A stretch of DNA of 64,000 nucleotides from Steinernema hermaphroditum (lineage: Eukaryota; Nematoda; Chromadorea; Rhabditida; Steinernematidae). The translations under genes and the position numbers were made by a program. The stretch lies in the NCBI GenBank assembly GCA_030435675.1, contig CM059624.1, positions 9,758,769-9,822,768 on the forward strand. Direction: 5' to 3'. This document shows positions 54,291-64,000 of the stretch, one piece after another. Each line of letters starts with the position of its first letter. The first letter of the stretch is position 1. The notes beneath the pieces are model-generated. The model was not told the DNA's origin. It worked only from the letters and a program-made list of their open reading frames with translations, and did no database searches.

Positions 54291-57200
54291 CAGCCGTCAC
54301 GGTTTCTGGAACCGCGGGTCACCTCCGTGAAAGTGCGTTGCACTTTGCGACCGCACGTCGCGATTTCCAATTATCCGCGCGAGCAAGAAGCGCGATATCT
54401 CTCCATTATCTGCATCGCGTTCCAGGCGATATCCGTGCCTCCCGAATCTGGTTTCAGCCCGATCCCGTGCTCCCCCGGCACCGCGCTTCGAGTCAAGGTC
54501 GTCCTTGCGACCCGGTCGCGTTGTTTTGAACCGTCGCCGGCCGATTCGCATAATTGGGACGACTCAGGATCTCCCGATAATTTCGGAAGTTCTAAAAAAC
54601 ACAAAGAACGTCTTTGGAGAGTCCTTCAAAGCCCTCCGAATCCGAGTGCTCCATTTTGAAACAGCGCCGCTCCACTTCGTGTCTTCCCCTCGGGAACCGG
54701 TCCTTCTTTTCGCGTCGGGAGCCGCTCGGCGACCTCTCGCCGCGATCTCCCGGGTTAGGGTTCAGTCGGCGAAACGGGTTTCCGTTATCACATGCTAATT
54801 TAAATTCGTGACCGTTCGAAAACCTTTGCGTCGCCAAAAACTTATTTTCGTCAGCTGATCGGCCGCGTGCCCCGAGGTCATCGATCCTCTGGAGGAGGCG
54901 GCTTGGAAGCCATGAAAAGTTGACCATGAGAAGAGGTGGACACGAAAGGGAGCGAGGTCGAGGCGCGCGCCGAGGTAGTCACATTTCGAAATTCAGGTTG
55001 TGAAACATGAGAAGGGCATGTGAAGGTTGATTTTCAAGGTTGTAGAGGACGCTGGCCACGGAGCTCGAATGTGACATGCTATGGGGAACACCAGAGACCT
55101 CCTCAAAAGGTACAGTAACTAGTGAAAACCCCTATCGTAAAGAGTGCAAAAATGGGTTTTAGCCCCGCATTTGGGTCTTTTAGTTGCAACAAACTGTTTT
55201 TTGCAGATGCGAATGACTAATAAGTGACCTCCAATGACTCACTTTCGGCCGATCCATAAATCAGTGACTCACTTTTGAACCCATTAGCAAACCGTCTCCA
55301 ACGGATTATTTCTGCCCTCGACCGGCGCTTGCCTCTTCTTCCCCGCTTCCGTTTCTCTCTGGAAGCGCCGTCGATCGACTGTCTCAGTGTGAGTGTTTGA
55401 TTGGAACATAAAGTGAACAGAGGGATTCCGGTTCTGCCACGAGGAAGCGGAGTCGAAAGCGATCTGCGCGGGTGAAAGGGCACAGCGCCGCTTCTCCAGA
55501 CGCTTAAGCGTCTTGGGACCGGTTGATAGGTTAAGGCTGCGCCCGAGGCGCTAGCTACAGACGCCTCCACTAGAAGCACGAAGTTCAGTCGCGTCGCTTT
55601 TTACGCGCCGACTCGTTCTTTCGACCTTTTTGCAAATTGCAAACGCCTTTTTGCGGTCTCCGCGCACAGATCGCCGTTAGGCACTGCGCCCCGTGGCGCT
55701 GCTCTGGCTGCGTTTTTGACTGCCAGATCTGGCAATTCCAGCTCTGCCTGTCACAATTTTCTCTTCTTCATGGAATATTTCAACCTCTCGGCCATTTGCA
55801 TAGGAAGTCGACTATTTTGCCGTAATTGTACTTTTGGGCATTAAACTATCAGATCAAATTACAACGATGCAGAACTGGTTCTCCACTCACCCTATCACTG
55901 ACTGATTTTACATAGTTGACTGCAATGTCGCCATGAATATTTCTGCGCCGTTTTCAGTGGGATCTTCGATGCTACGCCTTCTGCTGTCAGCACAGAGTTC
56001 CAGGCTCTCATTGTTGTTGCATAAAGTAACATTTCTCCAAAACGTGAATTCCATTTAAGCCGCTTTTTAAATTGATCGCCTTCACGGTTTCAAAACTCGT
56101 TCTACGCCCTGCATCACACAGTGTTCCCCTTCCATCCAAGGGTACATCGCAGCTCTGGAACAGCACATCCGTACCTCCGAAAAACACTCAGCGCCCCTTA
56201 TTTACCTCTGCTACCGTACCCATCGGGCACCCTGTCCCCTTTTTGGGTTTCGAGCCAGCGAACTCGTTTTTATATGGGTCACTTTTTGTGTCCTCTGACC
56301 ATTCGGTGGCTGCGAGTTAACTCCGACTGTTGGATCATCGCGGAAAGCGGTAATTTCTGTCGGTGCCTTGCACCGCTCACCACCTAACCCCGTCGCCGAG
56401 GGCGCCGCGAGGTGACGACCGGGGAAAGGTGCGCGGAACCGGTTCCCGCGCCCGCGCGATGACACTCCGCGTGGCCTCGCGTGCGCGATTACGTGATCGG
56501 CCGGCGGCCGGTTTTCGGCGGGGTCGCGCGGCGACGGCCCCCGGCCTCGGGGAACCGGTTCCCGGAGATGCTCTCTCGACCGGGAAAGGAGGTGCCGGGC
56601 ACGGTTCCAACCGAAGACGACAGCTGACGCCACTGTCGACCCCGGCCCTCGTGACCCTCGTTGATTAGGCCCCAGGCTGACAGTACCCTTCCCTTGCCTG
56701 GCCCCTCCCCTGAGACCTCCCCCTCCCCCTTTGGCCCTTTCTTCCTGCCAGGAAGCCGTGTTCGGGTGCAGAATCGGCGCGTGTCGTTCGCCTCCTCAAG
56801 GTCGTCCGTGCAGGCGGTCGCGCGGAGTGCAAAAAAAGTTTTTTGACCTTTCCTTCACGTATAATTGCTTTTCTCTTCGCATAAATGCACTTTTTACGAC
56901 TGCGTGTCCGAGGTGCCGGTTTTTGCCAACTTTACAATCATTTCGTGGCGTTCCGAGGGTCACCCCGGTGGTCGTCCTCGAAAGGGACGTCCGCTTATCT
57001 CCTGCAAACAGTAGGCGAACTCGGTGTGGTCACTTCGGAGTTGTGGTCTTCGATCGCCTCCTCGTCCGCGATTTCGCACGGTTCCACGGGATCGCCGTGG
57101 ATGGAGGCGTTATTCGAAACAGGCTGGGAATTCCAAAGAACGATTCCCAGCTGCCGACTACGTGCGGAACCGAGAGAGAGACTCCTGAGCTAATTCTCGT

Positions 57201-58970
57201 GAGATCGCCCTTTGTATGTCGACCGAGCGATTCCTCAATATTGGCCCCAACCTTCCTCTTTTTTTTTTCTCTGAGATTTTCCTCGTTTTCCTTTCGAAAA
57301 CATGTCCTAACACCCAAAATATTCCTTTATGGGCGTTTTATGACCGCGTCCCTCCAGTGCGTTCTATCTGTGTTGTCACCTTTTGTAATCTCAGCGCCGT
57401 TTCCTTCCGTATTCGCTCGTCTTTGAACACTGGTTCCGAGCCGCTCGCCCCAGGCGTCCGCGTGAGTCGTTCACCCCGCGCGCGTATTTGTAGGCTCCGA
57501 AGGTGATAAGCCTCTGCAGTTGCAACTTGCCCACCCTTCTTCTCCTTCGCTTTACAGCGTCCTTCTCGACTCGTTTCCAAGTTCGCCGCTTCGGCGATGC
57601 AGTAAAGTTATAACGAGTTGAGGGAGATACGGTGGAATCTGCCCCTCCTCCTCAGCGTCTTCTCGGAGCGCCGATGTCACACAATGCTACCTTCGGAGCC
57701 TACAAATACGCGCGCGGGGTGAACGATCCGGTTTTCGGCAGCCGGCGCTCGGTGCCAGGGCCCGCTCAGGGAGGTTACTACCGGTTTTGTCTCGCGACCC
57801 TCCAACAGTCAAGCCGCTTCCTTCACTTTCTTCCTTCTCGCCGCCATTTGTTCTCCGGGCGGCGCCCTGGCTCCCCGAGAATCCGACGTCGCGATCTCGG
57901 GTTTAAATTGGGTCATCGCCCGGCGGCGCTCTGCATAATATCTTGTTTTTCGACAGCGCCCCGCCAGGCAATGTCATTCCGGCGCTTTGACCCACTCCAA
58001 AGGTCGTCGTCATCCCGTCGATTGTTGCATACGGCAACGTGCCAACGCCGCGCCCCTTTATCGTACTTATCTTATCACCACCCGCGATCCTCGCCGTGGC
58101 GTGTCCCTTTTTATTACGTAAAGACGCGTGGTGGTGTGATGCAACAGAATCCTCCTCGGGTCGCAGCGCCCTCCCCTCCGAGGGGCTTCTTTGTACTTTG
58201 TATACGGCGCTATCGCCGGTGACGTGATAAGGAAGCGCGCGGAGGCCTCGAGAGTGACTCGGAGTGAGTCAAAGTTCGGACGCCGCGAAAACCGGTTTCC
58301 CGAGTTGCTTTGTTTGTCGACCGGGGACGCGACGCGCCGTGGACAAACAGGTAAATACGGGGGTTAAGCGCCTCGGTTATTTCCGCGCCAGCCGGATCTC
58401 GAAGCTCCCGGCCCGTGCGCCTTCCCGGGCGTTGTTTTCGGATTGCTCCGGGCGCGGCGGAAGTGAACCGCGGTCATATGGTCGGCGGGGCGGTCAATCG
58501 GCGCGTTTTGGGAATGTAGGTGAAGGGGCGGGGCGTGCGGGCAACTCGCGCACCGCTTGAGGGGTCACTCACGACCTCGGCCGCCGCAAACCCTAGCCGA
58601 GGACGAGGTAATGCCTCTTCCTAGCATGCACCTGGCCCCTCCCCTACCTTCTAGTCTGGCCCCAGAATTCGAAGTCGGTCCCTCACGCCCCCCTTATCGC
58701 GTCGCCGACTTTGCTCTCTCCGCGCTTATCAAAACGAACCGCTCGGCGGTCGTTCAGAAACACTTTCCGTTCCCCAAATGGCCGACGATCATTCCACGGC
58801 TCCAGGCGCCCTCGTCGGCGTCTTAGCGCTAATGCATATTCATTCGCCTCTCTATGCAAACGCGAATTTTAATTCGCTGTATCGAAAATGAATGAACGCT
58901 ATTTATTCGGCGCGCTTATCGCCGTGGCCATTTCTGTTTACCCATCGATCGCTTCCAGATCTTCTGCTTC
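54291..58970. other. 4.7-kb GC-rich noncoding region upstream of the IRF2BP-like gene
   Basis: Many arbitrary frames overlap on both strands, as expected from high GC content, but no domain, signal peptide or coherent splice chain was found. The stretch at 56.4-58.6 kb is the most GC-rich in the window. Given the regulatory nature of the downstream gene, it may hold an extended promoter, long 5' UTR exons or enhancers. CTTCCAG just before 58953 is a plausible acceptor leading into the first coding exon. Confidence 0.5.
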
Positions 58971-60362
58971 ATGAAAGAGCACATGATGGGTCCCATCAAC
59001 CCCGCCGCCGTCCCGAACGGCGCCTCCGCCGTCGGCCTTCCGCCGCCTTCGGCCACTGCCAACGTCACCGTCAAAGCCGTCGGCAAGCAGCACTGCTACC
59101 TCTGCGACCTGCCCCGCATGCCCTGGGCCATGTGCATGGACTACGCGGAGCCCGTTTGCCGTGGCTGTGTCAATTACGAGGGTGCCGAGAAGTGAGTTGC
59201 CTCCACCGGGCCTCGTCCCCCTCACCGAAGGTGTTCAGAATCGAGAACGTGATCGAGGCGGCGCGCCAGATGAAGCGCATCCACGGTATCGTCTCTTCTG
59301 AGTCGTCTCCCGTCAACGGCACCACTCCCTCCGTCAAGAAGGAGGTCCAGAACGGCACCGCCGCGCCCCAGGGCCGCTTCTCCCCTCCGACCTCCAGAAT
59401 CCCCGCCGCCCCACAGACGGCCCCGGCCATCGCCGCCCCAACCGCCACCGCCCCCGGAGCCCAGTTCCCCCAGTTCCCACTCCCCATCGCCCAGCAGTTC
59501 TCTGATGTAAGCTGTCTCTTCGACGAGCCTCTTCTACAGTATCCTTTGTAGGCTTTCGCCGCCAACCAGCAGCGGATCCTCTCCCTCGCCAACGCCAGGG
59601 GCAATCTTAGCCTCGAAGATCTCCAAGCGATGCGCAATCACATGATCCCGAACCCTCTCTTCCCGGCCGCCAACTTCCCTCTCAACTTACCGTACACCAG
59701 CCTCGCCGCCCAGACCAGCATCGCCAGTCTCCTTCCACAGATGCCGATCGCCTCGAGGAAGCGCGAGCACGAGGACGACAAGGGCGATGTCTACGCGAAG
59801 GTCCAGAGGGACGCGCAGACCACTTCCGTCTCCCCCACTTCCACCCACTCGCCCGACAACAGCGGAGAGCGCCGTCTCCTCAATGGGTAGGCACAACCCT
59901 CCGGGGGCATAACTTACCGTATCCCTTCAGGGTGACCCTCAAATGCACAATCTGCTCGAAGCGTCTCGAGGACACGCACTTCGTGCAGTGTCCCTCCGTC
60001 CCCAACCACAAGTTCTGCTTCGAATGCTCCCGCGACTCCATCAAGAAGCTCGTAAGTCCCCAGTCTCTCTTGGACATCCCTAACTACCCCTGTTCCAGGA
60101 GACCTTCTGCCCATCGGGCCAGAAATGTCCCCTCGCCGGGTCGAACATGCCGTGGTCGTTCATGCAGAATGAGATCCAGCAGATTCTGGGCAACGACCGC
60201 GACTTCGAGAAGTATAAGATGGAGAGCGCCGCCCTATCCGCCGCCGACACCAACTCGACGAGCTCATCGAACTCCTCCGCCGCCTCGACGACGACGTCGA
60301 CGACGGCGAACCCGCAGTCGCCGAACTCCACCACGACGAGTCCCACCATGGCGCAGAGCTGA
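58971..60362 (+). CDS. IRF2BP-family transcriptional co-regulator
   Basis: Five exons from the ATG at 58971 ([17 protein letters not shown]) give about 400 residues. The N-terminal IRF2BP zinc finger is nearly intact: [35 protein letters not shown], then [13 protein letters not shown] across a 40-nt intron. A Pro/Ala-rich middle is followed by a Lys/Arg patch. The C-terminal atypical RING reads [36 protein letters not shown], then [20 protein letters not shown] and a low-complexity Ser/Thr tail ending at 60360-60362. These two ends define IRF2BP1/2/IRF2BPL and their single invertebrate ortholog, nuclear co-repressors and possible E3 ligases. Introns at about 59190, 59505, 59886 and 60050 are all short. 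AATAAA is at about 60523. Confidence 0.93.
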
Positions 60363-61279
60363 GCGCCTACCGTATCCTTCTCCCCAGGCGACAATACGTG
60401 TGAACCCCTAGCTGCTTCCTCCGATGCAATTCTGTGGCCCCCAATGATCTCGGTGTTCCTAATAATTCGGTCGAGTGTCACTCCAGGCGTCTTCGCCTCC
60501 AAAGATACCCAAATGTGAATATGTCAATAAAGTGTAGCTCTTCAAACGACGAGTCCGTGTTAGGGGAGCACGTGGGCCGGATGAGCAAGTGTTCAACGCA
60601 ACTCCATTGTTTGCCTTCGGCTGAATCCTCTGATAGCGAGTGGGCAAACAGACGCCGAGATCGGTTATCAGTTGGAGGCGAGGACCACGTGACTCATAGG
60701 AAGCGCCGTGACTCAGACGAAGACGGCCCCCAGTGGAAGGGTCCCCCGCAGGAAAGGTGATGTTTTATCTCCCAAGTTATGGCGCTTCGAGGCGCTTATC
60801 GGCGCGCTTACGCAACCCCTTCGCTTCACACGTTTCTGCGCCCTATTTCTGCAGATTTCGGGTTATCGCCACGAGATAGGAGCCTGACGCTAAGAGAGCG
60901 GAGCCAAAAACGAAAGGTAAAAGTCCTTCTCGGGTGACCGAGGGCAAACAAAAACAACGCAACCAAGAAGCTGTCGATAAAGGAGGTGGTCTGAGGTTGA
61001 ACTTTGCAGGTAATATGTAATGTTCGGAGCTCGGTTTATCAACAGAAAGGAAAACGTAGTGTAGTCTGGCCATGGAAAGCAGATACGGTAGATGCTTCTT
61101 CTTGACTTATTCTAGATGCTCACGTAGTCTCGAATATTTGGAGTTCTGCGAGCGAAGGTCGCCATTTGGGGCCTGAAAAGACAGCTCTGTCCGCAGAATA
61201 TTTTAGGTTTTCATTGCATGAATCAAAGGTATTGAAACATTTCGCTGTGCATATCACCCAATAACAAACAGAGGATGCC
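60363..61279. other. 3' region and intergenic sequence
   Basis: Contains the AATAAA of the IRF2BP-like gene (about 60523). A plus-strand frame to 60760 is charged but unsupported. Confidence 0.45.
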
Positions 61280-61470
61280 TCATGCAGCGGGCTTCATTGC
61301 TAGCGTTGCGTTGATGTCGAACAGGTCGGTAGCGGCTTCACGGCACATCATCATGTGGGAATCGGCGAACCTCCAGGAACGGCGGTGGAACTTCTTCTTC
61401 TCGGGGCATTTGGGGCATAGGGGCGACTTCGGAGCTTGCATCTGTTTCGGAGAGATGGGCCCCATGTCCA
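61280..61470 (-). CDS. Possible small protein with CPKCPEKKKFHRR box
   Basis: From an ATG at about 61465 the minus strand reads MGPISPKQMQAPKSPLCPKC, then PEKKKFHRRSWRFADSHMMM, C and REAATDLFDINATLAMKPAA-stop (61280-61282), about 61 residues. Upstream in frame there is an acceptor-like CTCTAAG and an earlier donor, so more N-terminal coding may exist. The paired cysteines and balanced composition look coding. No family is recognised. Confidence 0.4.
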
Positions 61471-62339
61471 GAAGTCGCGCCAGCGGTGGTATCCTTAGAG
61501 CGTCGGCGACCTTCAGGGTCACTTCTCACGCAGCTGGTGTCACAATTTTATTTCATTTAACGAATTCCAAATCGTGATGTATTTCTGTTGTTTCAATTCA
61601 TTCCACTTCATTTTCAGAGTTAGAGCACTGTAGAAAGTGAATTCGCCATGTAGGGAATAATTGAGCATTACAACCACTACAATACGATACAAATCGGCCA
61701 CTTGAACTGCAATGAAATGTTCTCTTTTGACAAAGGAATATATTTGCATCTATGTTTTAATACCGTCCATTATCTTCCATTTCACTTAGATCGCCGTCTG
61801 AACGTTAGTCCGAACAACGAATAGTTTTTTTTTTGGCTTGTAGTCGCTCGATATCACTGCGCAGTCTACAAACTACAAAAGTGAATACTTGATGCGACGC
61901 AACCTGTGGGTCCCCGGAAGAACTTCCGTGAATCTGTGAAACGCTTTTTCGTGCCAAGACCTCTCGGCGAAAGAGATGGCGAGATGGGATCTGCAAGAAG
62001 ATGGCTACGTAAGCGAGAAGAAGCAAACCGATGTAATGGATTCCGCATTATCGATAAAAGTATAAGTAAGTAGTCGCAGGAGATGAGATATTTCTTCCTT
62101 TGTGTCAGCTCTTTTTGCCTTGTTTAAGATCCAGTTGTTTTATATCGAATATCAGCCCCAATACCGTATAAAATGGGAATCTTAACAACAAAGTCGTATG
62201 TAGATTCGCTAATCGTTCATGTATCACAAACAAACTGTTTGCATTGAGTAAAGTGACAGATGACAAATGACATTACAAAGCGGAACAGATTACTGAATGA
62301 ATTACAAATCTTGTTAATAATAACATCTAAAATCTCCTT
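61471..62339. other. AT-rich intergenic region
   Basis: A minus-strand frame ending at 61805 has one hydrophobic run (YIGLLLLAYVAIFLQIPS) followed by a basic tail, but lacks an ATG or partner exon. Nothing else is supported. Confidence 0.4.
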
Positions 62340-62747
62340 TCAGAACCTTTCAGAATCGCAGTACCTTCTACCTTGAGGACTCGGTTGTTGTCTCCATTTG
62401 TCTCCGTTTCTATCTTTAGCTCCCCTTTTTAGAGAGTAATGGTGACAGTAAACACCGTATTTGTTCGCCCCTTTCGATGAATGACTCCCGACGAAGTCAC
62501 CCTTCTTTTGGTGTGTCTTTCTGATTTTTCGCTGTTTTCGCGTTGCTTTCCTCCTTTTTAGGGTCAGATCGATCACACCAAAAACGATTGCTGCGAAGAC
62601 AAATGTTATCAGTGGGGAAGTGGTCAACGAGCACTCCGGCCACAAACAGTAAATGCCGGCCGCGTGTCCCTTCTTCTCGGGCTCGGACTCCAGGAGAGCG
62701 TGCGTTCCCGCAACCAAAGAACGACATCGCCCCTCTGGGGTTTCCAT
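62340..62747 (-). CDS. Possible small single-pass membrane protein
   Basis: ATG at 62747 begins METPEGRCRSLVAGTHALLE. A single hydrophobic segment (LTTSPLITFVFAAIVFGVID) is followed by a strongly basic tail (KRRKATRKQRKIRKTHQKKG), which would face the cytosol. The frame stays open to 62340 (about 135 residues). A GTGTTTACTG donor near 62450 might end the real coding part earlier. An overlapping longer frame on the same strand (62497-63195) lacks such features. No family is recognised. Confidence 0.4.
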   Translation of the reverse strand: METPEGRCRSLVAGTHALLESEPEKKGHAAGIYCLWPECSLTTSPLITFVFAAIVFGVIDLTLKRRKATRKQRKIRKTHQKKGDFVGSHSSKGANKYGVYCHHYSLKRGAKDRNGDKWRQQPSPQGRRYCDSERF

Positions 62748-64000
62748 TATCTCCCGATTGACGCTTTCGCCTTATCGCCCTCCGTTGTAGTCTCTCACGT
62801 TTGCTCTCGAGTGACGATTCTCCGCCGAATCCTCGTCCGATCATCTTCGATGCGTTACTTCGTTTTGTTTTTGAGGCACGCGACGTGTCAACAGCGGCGA
62901 TACCGATAAGGTGCCGCGGTGTACTTAGGCACTTTGAACCGCCGGTAATCACTAATTCTGGTGGCGAGAGACAAGGAGTGCAGGCGACAGGTGCCACAAA
63001 GTGCACATGCAGGGATTCCGAAGCAGGAATCGTACGATCGGAAGGAGACGATCGGTGGAGTGATAACCGAAGGGTCAACTCGCACAAATTGAGCCTCCGT
63101 GCCAGAGTCGTCACACGGAAAATTCCCTGCATGCCAGTCAGAAAAGGGAGATTACAAGTGGCTGAGTCAAGTAATTCTCCTCTCTTTTGCGTCAATTACA
63201 AAAGCTCATAGATTGCTTTGAAAAGACTGTTTTCTGGAGGCATGTAATGTAGTTCACATCAAAAGTCAGCTTTCGATCACGGCGGGCTGGGGCAATGAGA
63301 TGCGGCAAAGCTGATTTGCTTGATTTATCTTCGCGAATCAACGAATACAACATTGCATAAAAAGGCGAATACAACACCTCCATGAGTTTATCACTTCGGA
63401 GGCATAAGTGGGAGGTGGTGACGACGCTGAAACTACGGTGCCTAAACATCACCTACACAAATTTATGAGTTGGTAGTTGGTCTAAAAAGTAAGTATAGTA
63501 TCAAGTCTGGTAGTTGACCAGCAAAGGCTATGGCTTCTCGGGGATTGTCAGCGCTTCGTTTCGTTTGGCTTCAGAATTTTGGATCCTGTTCTTCATCACG
63601 TTTCGAGGCGCTGAGCAGGCAAGACCGGTGTGTTAGCTCATCTTGTGGAAAAATAGTTTTGGAGTCTGTTAGGAGTCGTTTGTTTATAAGAGGTCTCAAG
63701 ATTGTCTTATTTTTCGAAGAAATTTCGGCAAATGTGGTCAGTTTTCTCTGAACGGACTTCAACGACTACTCCAAATGAAAGCCGCTGAAAAATCGTGGTC
63801 ACCAATCCAGGACCTTTCCAATTGGCTTGCATCTTCGGTCTCCATTGGAGTCTGTCTTGTGGCCACGGACCAAAACACTTCTTTTGCACAAAATGCGTGC
63901 AAGTGCAGAACAAAATGCACATCGATAAGGCCACTCTTTGATAAGAGTAGAGCGACTAAAGATCCAAAGAATGCGCTTCCTCTTCGCAGAATGGACCGAC
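62748..64000. other. End region, no gene supported
   Basis: Frames at 63192-63452 (-) and 63530-63762 (both strands) lack domains. A short minus-strand word GATTCGCGAAGATAAATC (about 63325) resembles GATTCGGGAAGATAAATC near the right end of the mariner-like element (about 38998), so a small related remnant may be present. Confidence 0.4.

Noticed and set aside
62497..63195. 232-codon minus-strand frame
   Set aside because: Low-complexity Arg/Ser composition and no domain; the overlapping frame with a clear membrane segment is the better candidate.
1..64000. CRISPR arrays, bacterial operons, phage or plasmid features
   Set aside because: Introns, nematode gene families and eukaryotic transposons show this is nuclear animal DNA; no direct-repeat/spacer array of CRISPR type was found.

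Overview
The window is eukaryotic and almost certainly nematode. Protein-coding genes are cut by many very short introns (mostly 42-50 nt, GT...TTTCAG). Gene density is high on both strands. The recognisable genes are classic worm or animal ones: MAX-1/PLEKHH, KEL-8/KLHL8, RME-1/EHD, RMD microtubule-dynamics proteins, a worm-type histidine acid phosphatase and a Gly/Tyr/Met-rich secreted peptide. Several gene starts lie just after splice-acceptor-like sequence, and two gene pairs are spaced like nematode operons. Base composition is near 50% GC, and higher at 54-59 kb. The species cannot be named from sequence alone; a non-Caenorhabditis nematode is likely.

Layout. 1.9-6.3 kb (+): MAX-1/PLEKHH-like PH-MyTH4-FERM protein. 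6.8-8.4 kb (-): LPGAT1-like lysophospholipid acyltransferase. 9.8-15.3 kb: block of nested, mostly palindromic mobile elements with no host gene. 15.5-16.6 kb: two small genes. 17.7-20.1 kb (+): BTB-Kelch protein KEL-8/KLHL8. 20.4-21.3 kb (-): THUMPD1/Tan1. 21.7-22.4 kb: tandem repeat. 22.7-24.9 kb (+): two unknown genes whose stop and start codons overlap. 25-28.7 kb: small minus-strand gene, secreted YG-rich peptide, RING coiled-coil protein, tandem-BRCT protein and a micro-ORF. 28.7-32.3 kb: gene-poor. 32.3-36.5 kb: secreted protein C (-), bZIP factor (+), tandem RMD pair (-). 36.9-39.1 kb: mariner-like element with nested insertions. 40-42.8 kb: nuclear-looking unknown (+) and RME-1/EHD (-). 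45.9-47.2 kb: secreted proteins A (+) and B (-). 49.1-52 kb (+): acid phosphatase. 53.2-54.3 kb (-): two small unknown genes. 54.3-58.9 kb: GC-rich, no gene supported, probably the upstream region of an IRF2BP-family co-regulator at 59-60.4 kb (+). 61-64 kb: small uncertain minus-strand genes.

The functional genes are a mixed housekeeping, neuronal and trafficking set with no obvious shared pathway. Two results stand out. First, three small secreted proteins (A, B, C) share a motif and an identically placed phase-0 intron, which suggests an undescribed family. Second, the 5.5-kb block at 9.85-15.34 kb has long terminal inverted repeats and contains at least three further fold-back elements, some carrying tRNA-like modules.

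Exon structures were read by eye from splice signals and open frames. No homology search or transcript evidence was available.
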